DNA of 64,000 nt. It comes from Blasia pusilla. Its lineage: Eukaryota > Marchantiophyta > Marchantiopsida > Blasiales. Where the stretch lies: NCBI GenBank assembly GCA_050084515.1, contig CM114271.1, positions 20,460,001-20,524,000 of the forward strand, read 5' to 3'. The notes under the pieces are model-generated. The model did no database searches, was not told the DNA's origin, and saw only the letters and a list, made by a program, of their open reading frames with translations. Numbering within the stretch: the first letter of the stretch is position 1; each line of letters opens with the position of its first letter. The translations under genes and the position numbers were made by a program. Shown one piece after another: positions 45,560-56,465 of this stretch.

Positions 45560-47050
45560 GCAAGAACACTTGTGGTTGGTAAGACATGAATAGACGATGA
45601 GACGAGCAACCCCCCACCATTTTTGAATGACGTATCAATGCCAAACCTTGTGCACGTTGTAAGGCTATTGAGATGGATTGCCGAAAATAAGTAGTAACTA
45701 CACAGAGAGAGGGACTACGAGAAGGGCAAGGTGATAATTCTTGAAGGAGTGGTGAGCACATGTTTTCAAGAACGTATTAAAAGACACATGTAAATGACTG
45801 AATACTTCCACTGCTAACGGAATAAATCCATCGGTCTCAAATCTCACAACATAATTTAATTCTTTGATTTTTGCTTCTACTTTGGCCGCCGAAACTTTGG
45901 TATGCGCGGCTTGACACACCAAGTCAGAATGTGGTGGATCGTTGCTCCAAAAAATGGGTATAAGCAGGAACCACTTCCAAAGGAGGATCTATAATGTGAG
46001 TATCAAAAAAATGTAAGGGAAGCAACAAGATGGAAATGCTTGGGCTGATGCTCAAAGGGCACGAAATTGTGCAATGGCAAAGAGAGGGCCACCCATGAGA
46101 TCACCTTGACGTATGCCACAAGGTGATTGGAGAATACTATATTCTCCGGAAGAAGCATGATGAGAATAGATAACGGGCGAATCATAGGCATAGAAGGATC
46201 AGACAAATTGAATGAGACTTGTAAGTTGTCCTCATGCACAACGTAACTCCTCAAATATGGCTGCACGATAAATTAAATTGAATGCGTTAGCCACATCGAT
46301 TTGAATTGCTACTGAGTTTGGATGAATATTAAGAGGGAGCGAATCGCATGCACCACAACCTCACAACCACAAGGGGTTGCCACTCCAAATTGATGAGGAA
46401 ATAAGCGGGCACTAAAGTGAGGATGAAATTGCAAGCATAGGGATCAACTAACCACGCAGTACAAAACCTCTCCAATAGCCAAAGGCTAGCCACCTAAAGG
46501 AGGCTTATCTATAGCCAATAAATGGCAAGCCCCTAAGAGCCTAGAGATAGAGAATGGGAGACGATCTGGCTGGAATATGTGCACATACCTAATAAAGAGA
46601 GAAAGCCACTTGCCGAATTTTCCGGGATAAAGAAATAGCAAAGATTCCTTGATAACCCAATTTGTTGATAAGCAAGGAGTATGAAGAAAACCCTTGTAAA
46701 AACCTCTAAGTCAAACTCCAAGTCAAGATCAATTGGATAGTATTCCACAAAAGGTGCTTCATCACCACGTGAAGGAGGGTGAAAAGCTTCTAAGAGAGCC
46801 ACTATGTCCACACTTGGAACCCCTAGAGAGAGAGGATCCAATGCTCAAGCTGAGCGTGAAAACTCACCAACTTGCCCCAAAAGTAGACTTCGTCGAAGGT
46901 GTTGTTGTATTGAAAGCCTCCTAATATTGGCATGTTGAGCGGGATGAGCCGCAACAAAGGGCTCTGCTGAAGATTCTTCCAATCCCCAAATATATAACAC
47001 GGAATACATGTGGATGTTTCATGATGACCCATAGCACCACCCATTGGAGG
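45560..47050 (-). pseudogene. Degraded non-LTR-type reverse transcriptase gene
   Basis: On the minus strand, 46460-46020 gives VAIQIDVANAFN (motif A, catalytic Asp) and SPCGIRQGDLMGGPLFA (motif B). The part at 45922-45560 gives FIPLAVEVFSHLHVSFNTFLKTCA and FRQSISIALQRAQ, the C-terminal part of a family of eukaryotic RT proteins with no LTRs. Stops and frameshifts are frequent. The region between motif B and the C-terminal part is shorter than expected, so the catalytic YADD part appears deleted. The N-terminal part (47044-46533) is only tentative. Confidence 0.55.
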
Positions 47051-47200
47051 GAGGACTAAAAACCATTGTGGGAAGAGTAATAAGAGATACCAAACATTGA
47101 TATAATTGGGATCACAACTAACCTTTCTAATGAGACAAGTAATACTTGTTGTGTGATGGGGCTAATATCACTAAAGGAGACCTAATGGAAAGAGGGAAGG

Positions 47201-47586
47201 TGTCGTGCGCATACATATCACTACACAACATATATCGCTGGTCACATCTACACCACACAACATTGATCTTCCCCATACACGGGTAGATCCACACATGTAC
47301 AGAAATCAAATCATACATATACATGGAGATCACACAACTCCTCAACCTCATCCGACACCGTGGGACAAAGTTACACTCAAGAGAGTCCGCTAGCTCCTAC
47401 ACCCTATCCACGATAGATCTCGGCCTATCGGCTACTCAGATGTGACAACTGTCGTGCGCATACATATCGCTACACAACATACATCGCTGGTCACATCTAC
47501 ACCACACAACACCGATCTTCCCCATACACGGGTAGATTCACACATGTACAGAAATCAACTCATACATATACATGGAGATCACACAA
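47201..47586 (-). repeat. 3' terminal repeats of copy E: B1-A2-B2
   Basis: On the minus strand: B1 47586-47450, two spacer bases, A2 47447-47338 (only the first ~110 bp of block A), B2 47337-47201. The G-run tract ctagggggtcgg directly precedes B1. The arrangement is that of copy C with a shortened A2. Confidence 0.8.
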
Positions 47587-47663
47587 CCGACCCCCTAGTT
47601 GGAAGTTGGATCCCCCCAACTCCAGATAGAAAATATCTTATCTCTCTGACATGATCTACTAGC

Positions 47664-47957
47664 CTATACACATCTCGGACATATCCATCGTCTTGTGGGA
47701 ACTACATCAAGAGGGGGGGTCAGACATGACATATGCCACCCTTGAAAACAACCATCACATACCAACATGGTGGCTGCACCCCTCGCAAATCCGCACAACA
47801 TACACCTCAAGCCTGCAAGTACCACTGCCAAGCTTGGACCCACTATCTCGTCCACGTTTGGAAGATGACATAGCGCAAAATGGCGCACATGATTCTTCCA
47901 AACCATACCATCCCGTCCTTCCAACATGAGGACTCCGGTCGGTAATACCTTGCGCAC
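47664..47957 (-). CDS. PHD finger at the integrase C-terminus of copy E
   Basis: The 97-codon minus frame contains a C4HC3 finger at 47804-47670 with all eight zinc ligands (CMLC, CDGC, WHMSC, CPRC) and CLTPPLDVVP. Upstream, VLMLEGRDGMVWKNHV is shared with copy C, so the finger follows the integrase C-terminal domain directly. The frame survives although RT and protease in the same copy are broken. Only the position of Cys17 in the upstream CxxC of copy C is altered here. Confidence 0.88.
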   Translation of the reverse strand: MRKVLPTGVLMLEGRDGMVWKNHVRHFALCHLPNVDEIVGPSLAVVLAGLRCMLCGFARGAATMLVCDGCFQGWHMSCLTPPLDVVPTRRWICPRCV

Positions 47958-49950
47958 ATGTAAGATCGTGCGTCATGCAGTGATATCTAGCAACGTGGGT
48001 GCTGCCTGTTGTTAATACACGTAATCTCCAGGATGAAACCTCCTAATCCCTGGACAATAACCTCCTCCATGAATGGTCGCATACCTGAATGTATCTCTAT
48101 GCTGAGCAATAGTTAAGTTCTCAAAGGCCATGGGCATAACTCTACGAAAAATCTCTGCCCTCTATGAACACGCTTGTACCCACACATCTCGATCATCAAG
48201 ATCTAACACCTTCGCCATGTCACGTCGAATAGCTGCAGGTAAATGTGGCTCTCTCCCAAAGAGCAAAAAGTACGTGAAAATGACGCCAAGGATGCCTACC
48301 GACTAAAGGTAACCCACTAGCCAACCTCAAAGGTCCCACTCCCTAGCCCCCGCTGCAAGCCATACTTGTGCAATTCTCTCTTCACCGTCTGTACCACTCT
48401 CTCCGCCAACCCATCCGCCTCAGGATGATCTCTGGACGTGGTGCGGTGACCTATCATCGCCTGATCACACAAGCCTGAAACTCTCCCCTGAACTCAATAC
48501 CCTGGTCAGTCAACACCTCCGCCGGTGCACCAAAGTGACTAAGCACACGATCTAGAAACGCATAAGCTGTTCCCTCGCTCGCCTTGTCTGGTAGTGCCAC
48601 CAACTCTATCTTGTCGTGCGCATACACATTGCTACACAACATACATCGCTGTCACCGAACACACACACAAACACGAACATAACTTGGACTTGAGAAGCGG
48701 ATGAGGCATTCAACCAAATCAAGGAGATCCTATTGCAAGAACCAATGTAGAAGCTATTGGAGTCTTACAAACCATTTGAGGTGCATACTGGTGCTAGTAA
48801 TTTTGCTATTGCAGGAATATTGGTGAAGGATGATCCCATGCTAACTCATGGCATCCAAACAACGAGACAAGAAGTACCAAAATATCTCCAATTAAAGTAA
48901 GATCCAATCTCTCTCTCCACCATCTCACAACATAGCTCTCAAAGATGTGCACTCTCTCTCATGTCAAACCAAACCCACTCTCCTAATGAGAGGCTTGGGT
49001 TACACTCACAAGGCGAGATACCATAGCTCCGCCGCCTCATGCCAAGAGGTTCAACAAAGAGAGAATGAACTCTCAAGCTCTCTCTCCTTGAGGTATACCC
49101 CTCCCCTCTCCCAAGCTCTCTCCATGGTAACCTATTCTCCCAAGTCACCTCCTTGGCTCTTGACCTGATGTAGGAGGTCAAGGGCCACTTACCAAAAATA
49201 GAAAGTCGATCATATACTTAAAATGGTACTTACCTAAAATAGTAAGTTCCTCAATATGGCTCCAAATGAGCCGAAACGAAGGGGAAACTTGCTCTCTCAA
49301 GTTTCGTGGGGCCTCAGCAAGTCATCCGCGACCTACTGAGCGTATCCTCCACTACTCACGTAGACACTCTATTAGATCTCACCGATCTATCCTAAAAGAC
49401 GTGACAATTCACTTGGAGAAATGCTCCACCATGACCAACACGTACCTACGATGATGCCCCGTCAATGGCAAAGGTCCCGCAAAGTCTAAACTCCACCGAT
49501 AACCTAAACCCATAATCGGCAAAGGATGTAACTGCAGAGTGGGAGCATTGAAGGATGCCCGTATCTATCAAACCATACATCTGGCCACAAACTGCTGTAC
49601 CCGAGTATGCATGCCGCGCCACCAATACTGAACATGGAGTAAGTTGTAAGTACGCTTTACTCCGAAATGTCCCAACTCCTCACGCGCATGTCGCAATACA
49701 CGTGCTCGCTGGGAAGGATGAGGTATCACTCGTATCCTACCATCTCGCCATATCCGCAAAATGTGAGTCCCCTCCCACCTGAACCTCTTGGCTCTCTGTA
49801 GGATCCGATCCCGCCCCTAGCACTCATCAGACTTAATGACGCCAATGCGCAAGAACTCCACAACCTCCCCGTCGTCATGGATATCATGACCAACTGTCGC
49901 CTCCTCACTGACCTCCGGATCCAAAGACTCATCATCCAACCCCACCATTG
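47958..49950 (-). pseudogene. Integrase of copy E, split by solo LTR G
   Basis: The zinc module is at 49759-49568 (HAREELGHFGVKRTYNLL). The core up to the first Asp region lies right of 49407, and it resumes at 48611 with IELVALPDKASEGTAYAFL and LTDQGIEFRGEF (minus, to 48454). The C-terminal domain follows to 47960 in broken frames. The break point in the host frame is in the codons for KWIEL. Confidence 0.8.
48612..49406 (-). repeat. Solo LTR G of family III inside the copy E integrase
   Basis: It starts TGTCACGTC at 49406 and ends GCGCACGACA at 48612. The flanks atct and attc derive from a 4-bp atcc duplication; copy C shows the empty site as ctctatccacttgg (reverse strand of about 16369-16382). 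The interior matches the LTR of F. A ~150-bp piece of chromovirus RT/RNase H (plus strand, about 48680-48836, FEVHTGASNFAIAG) is inserted near its 3' end. Confidence 0.75.
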
Positions 49951-50089
49951 GAGTCATCACTTGCGATTGACCTACCATAGTCAACCAACAAAGATAGGCA
50001 GATGCATGCCAATTGGGCACCATCTCCTCATCACTCTCTTCGTGCCATGGAGCTCTAGTGTCATCTCTCTGACTTAGACATGGGTTACG

Positions 50090-51533
50090 ACTCAACCCAT
50101 TCGCATCCTGGTTTAGCCAACTTGGCCTATGAACCACCTCAAACTCATACTCATGTAGTAATAGAGCCCACCTAGCAAGCTTTCCGGTAAGCTTTTCGGA
50201 CTTCATCAACCACCTCAACGGTGATGATCAGTGATAAGTGTGAAAGGGTTGCCGAATAAATAGCACCTGAATGTGCCACGGCCCACACTGCAGCCAAGCA
50301 CTCTCCCTCATAAGAATTGTACTTCACCTCTGCAATGTTGTTCGATCAGCTTGCGTAAGCCACAACGAACTCCCTCTCCTCATCATCCCTTTGAGTAAGC
50401 GGTGCTCCTAGACCCAACATGCTCCAATTCGTATGTAACTCGAATGGGCGACCCCTAAGTGGTCTCTGTAAAATGGGTGAGGACGTCAACCTGTCCTTGA
50501 GCTCTTGAAATGCTTTCTCCTCATCATCTCCCCACAACCAAACCTGATCAAGTCTCCTCAACAAGGTCAAAGACTTTGCGATCGCACTAAAACCCTTGAC
50601 ATACCATCGATAGAAGTTCGCTAGTCCAAGAAACACTCGAACTCGACTCACATCTGTAGGGCGTGGAATCTGCGCAATAGCCTCCACCTTTGTCTGCTGA
50701 ACGCCTAACCCACTCAGGTATATGGTGTGTTCCAAGTATTTAATATGCTCCTGAAAGAATCTGCACTTGCGTGGATGTAACTTGAGTCCATGTAACTGCA
50801 ATCACCGAAACACCTTCTCTAGGTGTCGCTCATGCTCCTCAACCGTGGAACTGAAGATAAGAATATCATCTATGTAATATCGTTCAAAATCCAAGCTAGC
50901 TAGAATCCTATCCATCATTCTCTGAAACTCTGCAGGCGCATTCTTCAACCCAATGGTAAGAACGGCCACTGATACAAGCAATCTCTCCCAAACCGATCTA
51001 TCCCCCATAATGTTGTCTTCTCCATGTCCTCCAACCTGATAGGAAGCTGATGATAGCCAACACGGAGATCTAAAGTACTAAAGGTCCTTGCATGCCCTAC
51101 CGCATCAAAGATCTCCTCAGGAGTAGGCATGGCCTACCGATCCGACCTCGTTTGTCGGTTGATAGGACGGTAATCTCCACACATCCGCCTATCCATCCAA
51201 TTGCCATACATATCCTTCTTCGCCGGCATGACTATGGCAGATGCATACTCCCCATATGATAACTTCACAAGTCATGACTCCTACTCTAAATCAAGTCTCG
51301 TTCCATATCAGAATAACTGTAGGGTCGACGAAAGCTTGGCGCATCACTAGCCAACTCAATCCGTATCTTGGGACCCTTCAGCATACCCAAGTCTCTCAAA
51401 CTGAAGGCAAAATAACTGACGTGCCCTCTCAAAAATGCCGTCGCTCTCCTCCTATCAACTTGAGACCTATCATAGGCTCCCAAGTCTCCATCGTGACCTC
51501 ACTCAAAGAGGATGCAACCTCTGGCTTTGTTTG
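50090..51533 (-). pseudogene. Reverse transcriptase and RNase H of copy E
   Basis: The minus frames 51130-50945 and 51008-50802 give FSTLDLRVGYHQL, LKNAPAEFQRMMDRIL and YYIDDILIFSS. 50801-50346 gives the connection (LGLANFYRWYVKGF) and the RNase H start, and 50218 onward gives its end (KLTGKLARWALLL). Several frameshifts were seen. Confidence 0.85.
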
Positions 51534-52199
51534 CTATGTAGCAACCCTAGCCACCTCCGCAACAACCACTCTACTATGACCTCCTACCCCATGATCCACA
51601 TCCAAAAAATGAAAATTTGCTACTCTGGCCGCCTTTGCACTCTCCGCTCCAACGACATCCCAAGAAGCCCATGGGTGCCTATCTCTCCTCGTCCCGCCCC
51701 CAGCCAATGCGTGTACAGACCTTGTATGCAATGGTCTTACTGCAGATACCGGCAACAACTCATGATAGCTCTGGACCAATCTCCCTACCTGAGGTAATGA
51801 TACTCGCCGCGCGGTCTCATCTCTCTCCACATAAAGGTACTCATGCACCCGTATGCCCGCCTGCAATACCGCTGCCAATCTTGTGCTAATCCCTCCGAAG
51901 AGATCTAACACCCTAACACCCTCTTCTAGACACTGCCATACAACGGGTGTGGTATCCAATGGGGTCAACGTCTCCACTTTAGGGGCCCGATCGCCACCTG
52001 ACTCTCGTTGCTCCGGGATAAAGGCATGACTCCATGCCTGCCTCTCGAGGTTGTCGGCACTCCTCTGTAGCTCTCGAGTCGTACCCCACAATGGTGAAGA
52101 GGTCTCGCCAACATGGGAAGAGACACTCGCCATGGCCTGTCTCTCCGTGGAACTATCCACTATTGGGACATCCTCCGCATGTGCGCTCCCCTCCAACAA
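51534..52199 (-). pseudogene. Methyltransferase remnant of copy E (motif I, then deletion)
   Basis: The 221-codon frame reads through the protease-methyltransferase linker into motif I (VRVLDLFGGISTRLAAVL) and VHEYLYVERDETARRVSL. At about 51710 it jumps to the linker before RT (RRDRHPWASWDVV). About 700 bp carrying motifs IV to X, including the catalytic Cys, are absent, so it is enzymatically dead. The frame across motif I is intact and shows that the copy C sequence there has an 8-bp deletion. Confidence 0.85.
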
Positions 52200-52976
52200 C
52201 TCTCCTGGCTAGCTAACACTACCTGTGAAAGCTGCCAACGTGGTCACAGACTCGTCTCGTGATTGACCACCTCATCGCAAACTGCATGGGTAACTAACTC
52301 ATCCGGCCGTCACCTGACTGCCACCCTGGTCGATAAGCAACGGTGTCCTCCTAGAAGTCAAGGATGAATCCTAGGGGATATAACACTATACTCCCCACCA
52401 ACACATCGTACGACTCAGTTGGTATCGTAATCGCATGTGTGCGCACCATAGCACTATCCGTCGCATGCTCTGGCTGGAATCTGACAACTATCTCCTGTTG
52501 AGTCATATACTGCATGGGTGACACGCCCCTAATCATGATCTGTATCTTGAAGGAACAAGGCTCAATGTCGGCCTTCCGTAACCCCAACGCTAAACACGCC
52601 AGCTTCCCTAACATCAAGGGTTGCGCTCTCGAATCAAGTAAGACGTGCTGCGAATGGTATACTGTCCCCGTCGGACTAACCAAACGAAATACTCCAGCTC
52701 GGTTATCCAATAACACTACTCCATGTATCACCACTGCTCGCTCTATGGCCGTTCGAGCTGGCATATCTACCAACTTCGCCGCCGCCGCATGTCATGACTC
52801 TATGGGGGATGTCCCAAGCACCGGCTCTAAGGGCAAGTCCACCACCTCCTCAACTACCTCTGAACAAGATGTAGTCATATCTCCACGCTCACACAACGTG
52901 GCGGCCAGCTAGAACACCTCAGTTGGTCCAACTCCCAACCTTGCCAACTCTATGGTGGAAAATAGTGGAGTCTGGC
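52200..52976 (-). pseudogene. Protease of copy E with mutated active site
   Basis: In the minus frame 52773-52351 the motif reads LLDSRAQPLML, so the Gly of D-S-G-A is replaced by Arg, which should inactivate a retropepsin. The C-terminal half (TQQEIVVRFQPEHATDSAMVR, YPLGFILDF) is otherwise well kept. Confidence 0.8.
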
Positions 52977-54260
52977 TCACTCTGGTGGCCACCTCAACAC
53001 CATGGTCGACATTGACTCCACTTGAGCGGACATAGGAGTTGTCACTCCAACTCCTCGTGATGTCGATGTACCTTCCTGACATGTAGGTACCGCTGGTCGT
53101 CGAGGCACCATCGATGGTGTGTGTAGTGCCTCCGAAAATGTGAATGACTGTGGAACCCTGGCCTGCCACCCATCAGTCCCCTTCGATGGGTCAATCTCAA
53201 CTCCACCTCTGGATGGCTCAGTGCGTCTTGCAACGCCCCCAGTCACCACTGCAGCCGCCTCAACCTGAGCTGGACTACACATGAACCCCCTACTAGCGAG
53301 ATCCTCACCCGTGTGAGGGTAAGAGGTAGAAGTTGGAGCCACACTAGCTGCTCGCGGCTCCGTGCCTTCCCTAAGCTGCATCATTGTCATGGCAGCAATC
53401 CTCTGATCCAACTCATCGATGCGTGAGAGAAGTTCCGACTCTGGTTCTCCTGCTCCATCTCCTCTGGCTGATGGTGGTCCTCTACCACCACGTCCACGAG
53501 TAACTCCCACACCTCCTCCAGGACAACCGCCCCCTGGCCCTTGGCCTACCTCTGGACGTGCCTCTCGATAAAGGTCAAAACATCTATCCCTAATGTGACC
53601 ATATGTGTGGCAATAGTCACACTGGTAATGTGGTGGGGCCATCCTCTATGGCTCCTAAGCAATTGGAGGCGCTTGTGGTCCTCTCCCATGTTGTGTGCAG
53701 TCTCTCTGCCTATAGGCCCCTCCACACGTCCAAGAAGACAACATCGGTCCCTGTTGGGCAACATATGTAGGTACGGTTCGTTGCCTCATAGGCTCATGGT
53801 ATCCACTCTGCTCTCTGGGCACACTGGCCCGCTCCCGTGGTACTGGCACTCACTGTGGCACATGTGGGATAGGTCACCGTCGCTCGTGGACCTGTCGACT
53901 CTCGAGAAAATCCAGCGGTCACTACATGCTCCTCACTCATGTTGAGCTCAAAACGTTCAGACAACTCAAAGATCACCTTCAATGTGGGCTTCGTTGTGTG
54001 AATCAGCACCGCATCTTAGACTCTCCTCCGTAGTTCTCGATCCTGAACCCCGTACCAATACTAGACTGACTGCGCCTCAGTCACTCCATAGGTACCAATG
54101 ATCAACCTCCTCATGCGTGTGAATGCCTCTCACCCGATCGTCGCTGAAAATCTTATAGACTCTTCAACTTGTCAGTACGTACGCCCTGGTAGCTCTTCCC
54201 CAACTATCGGAAGAACTCCACTATGGGACTAAAGCTAGGTGATGTCGTCCATCTCCTCCC
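52977..54260 (-). pseudogene. Gag of copy E
   Basis: The frame 53642-52977 has an intact zinc knuckle (CDYCHTYGHIRDRC), a Gly/Arg-rich stretch and LLSRIDELDQRIAAMTMMQL. Upstream, 54009-53794 has PTLKVIFELSERFELNMSEE. The N-terminal capsid is degraded. Confidence 0.78.
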
Positions 54261-56193
54261 AAGTGATATTGGCTCCGTCTGCAATCTCGTCACCAGATCC
54301 GGTATCTAGTGATGATGATCCAGCCACGGATGGATGTCAAGGTAGCTCCTCACTCGTAACCCCTCGATATCTCACTCCACTCTGTGTCACATCACTAGTA
54401 CTACTCGCACTCTAAACCCAAGAAGAACGCCGTGATGACAACCCTGTCTCACGCGCTTAAGCACTCAAACTCACCGAGAGTCTCCCACACTCCTCACTAG
54501 CTCACCTATGCTAACGTCAATCCCTTGATGACACACCCAACCTCACGCACACTCAACACTCAAGTTCACCATGAGCCTCTCACTAACTTACCTAACCTAT
54601 CGACACACTCGGGTCATACATGCGACCCCTACTCAGCAACCGCCATATATCCACTAACATGCTACACATGAAAAGAGTCTACACTCGTCACCATCACTGC
54701 ACCCACCTAGCACCAGCTACTACCCGATACCCAACACTCTCAATCACATAAGATAAGTGCGGGAAAAAGGGACTCGAATGGGTAACCTGATCATGCCCTC
54801 CAACCTACTGCACCGTCAACACTCACTCCTCCATATGGTATGGCAACCTCGCAACACGACACTCTCCTCGACCAACACATCGAACCTCCTGTCAGCATCG
54901 GTGTGTATGCCTCCATTAGAATCCTTGAAAACACCAGCCATGCTTGAAAAAGACTACGTCATGATAAAATCTCTTCGCCCACTCCAAAATGCGCCTCGCA
55001 ACCTCAACTCAACCCCGTCCAAACGCAACCCTGCACGTCTATGACGACACCCGTGCCTCTACTACGTTACCCTACTATATCCGTCCTGGCCCCTACTACA
55101 CCCGCCGCTCTGCCCCTACCTAGTATGATCCAACCACGTACATGATTACTACGTCCCTACCACATCCGCTCCTCCACGTCGCAACTACGTAAGGGAAAAA
55201 GGGCCAAGGGCTTGGCCCGGGTCCCTATGGCCCTAGAGCCCTAAATGCGGGGGGAGGGGGGGACTTCCCAAAGTGTGGGAAGGGGGGGCCCGCATCCCTA
55301 TGGGCCCTAAATGCAAGGGGGTAGGGGGATGCTGGGCTGCTCCTAAACTGTGGTAAGAGGGAGGGAGGGCCTTATAGGGCCCGCACCCCTATGGGAATTA
55401 AATGCGGGGGAGGGGAGGGGAGGGGAAGGGACAGGAAAGGCCGGGGTTTCGCGCCCCCGGCTCCGTCTTAGCTCCAGCTCCGGCTCGCAGTCACTTGCGA
55501 CCTAGCCGCGCCTAGCCCTGGCGGCTACAAGCTCTCAACGTTTTCTCTCTACACTCCCGCCGTGCGTCGTTCTCTCGACGCTCCAACACTCTACGTTGCA
55601 CCCGAGCGCTCCTGCGTGACTTCCACTCTGTTGTTGTCCCTCGTCAACCTGCACCAGCAAAATCTGAGAAAAATGGACAACCCTTCCGCCCTCGACCTTT
55701 CGAACAGAAAAATGACCAACGCCCGCAACACACGCATCTCCAGGGGCTCCCGACAGAGGCAACTCGCTTGCCTACTTGCAAACAATGAATTCCCACTAGC
55801 CCCCTGACATCTTTCTCATGTAAAAATAAATAGTAGTAAAAATGGCACACCTTGCCAAAAACTCCACTCCTCAATCTACCTCGGCATATCGAGCCTCGTC
55901 CACCATGTGCTATAAAGGGATCCGGACGCTAGCACCCTAGTCTTATCTCATATACATAGAAGAGAAATGTTCTAATGGCCCAACATTAGAAAGATGGTTT
56001 GGGAAAGCCATCTTCCTCCCTAAAAATAACTATCCTCTTGATAACATGCGCGCACAGGTTACCAGGAATGGGTGACCTGGTCAACAAGTCACCTGGTTGT
56101 GAAAGATCTCAACAAGAAATTTACTAGAAATCCGCTGGACTACTACGCCATATTCACGATAGATCTCGACCTATCGGCTATTCGGACGTGACA
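54261..56193 (-). other. Leader and 5' terminal block A of copy E
   Basis: Block A runs from 56193 to about 55850 and matches C 17554-17998. The leader continues with sequence shared with copy D and no block B. At 55215-55440 three diverged ~85-bp units carry long G-runs on the plus strand (C-runs in element sense). At 54750-54850 is the conserved block with the B-box-like ATTCGAGTCC. The hairpin and TATA part of block A is partly deleted. Confidence 0.65.
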
Positions 56194-56465
56194 AAGGAAA
56201 CCAATTTAGCTTAACCACGGGGCCAAATCCAGAAAATATTAACTTTCGATTGAACACAAATCTACAAAGTTTAAACAAACGTTTAACCACACGACGAGCT
56301 ATGAGAGAGAATAAAGAAAGATCTGTGGAGGAAGGGAGCGATGGGTTCAAGAGAAATGCCCCAACAACGAAGAATCGTAGTAGAGAATCCCATGGGTGAT
56401 CGACAGGATGAAGTAGTACGTGTCGAACGCAGAGATCGTGAGAATTGCAGCGTAACGTCGCGTGA

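Larger units (their letters stand above)
47201..56193 (-). mobile_element. Family II gypsy copy E (methyltransferase stub, PHD finger), near full length
   Basis: It starts TGTCACGTC at 56193 and ends GCGCACGACA at 47201. The 4-bp aagg lies on both sides (47197-47200 and 56194-56197). Order: block A, long leader, gag, protease, partial methyltransferase, RT, RNase H, integrase (split by solo LTR G), PHD finger, polypurine-like tract, B1-A2-B2. The domain order equals copy C, which shows that the methyltransferase and PHD finger belong to the family. Its outer 5' end is 273 bp upstream of the nitrilase start codon, on the opposite strand. Confidence 0.9.

Noticed and set aside
47201-48020. CRISPR-like array from the repeated ~140-bp blocks
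   Set aside because: Only two copies with long non-uniform spacing are present; they are terminal blocks B1 and B2 of a retroelement, and the context is eukaryotic.
54750-54850. A functional tRNA gene in the copy E leader
   Set aside because: The T-arm stem does not pair and no acceptor stem was found; it is kept only as a tRNA-like observation.
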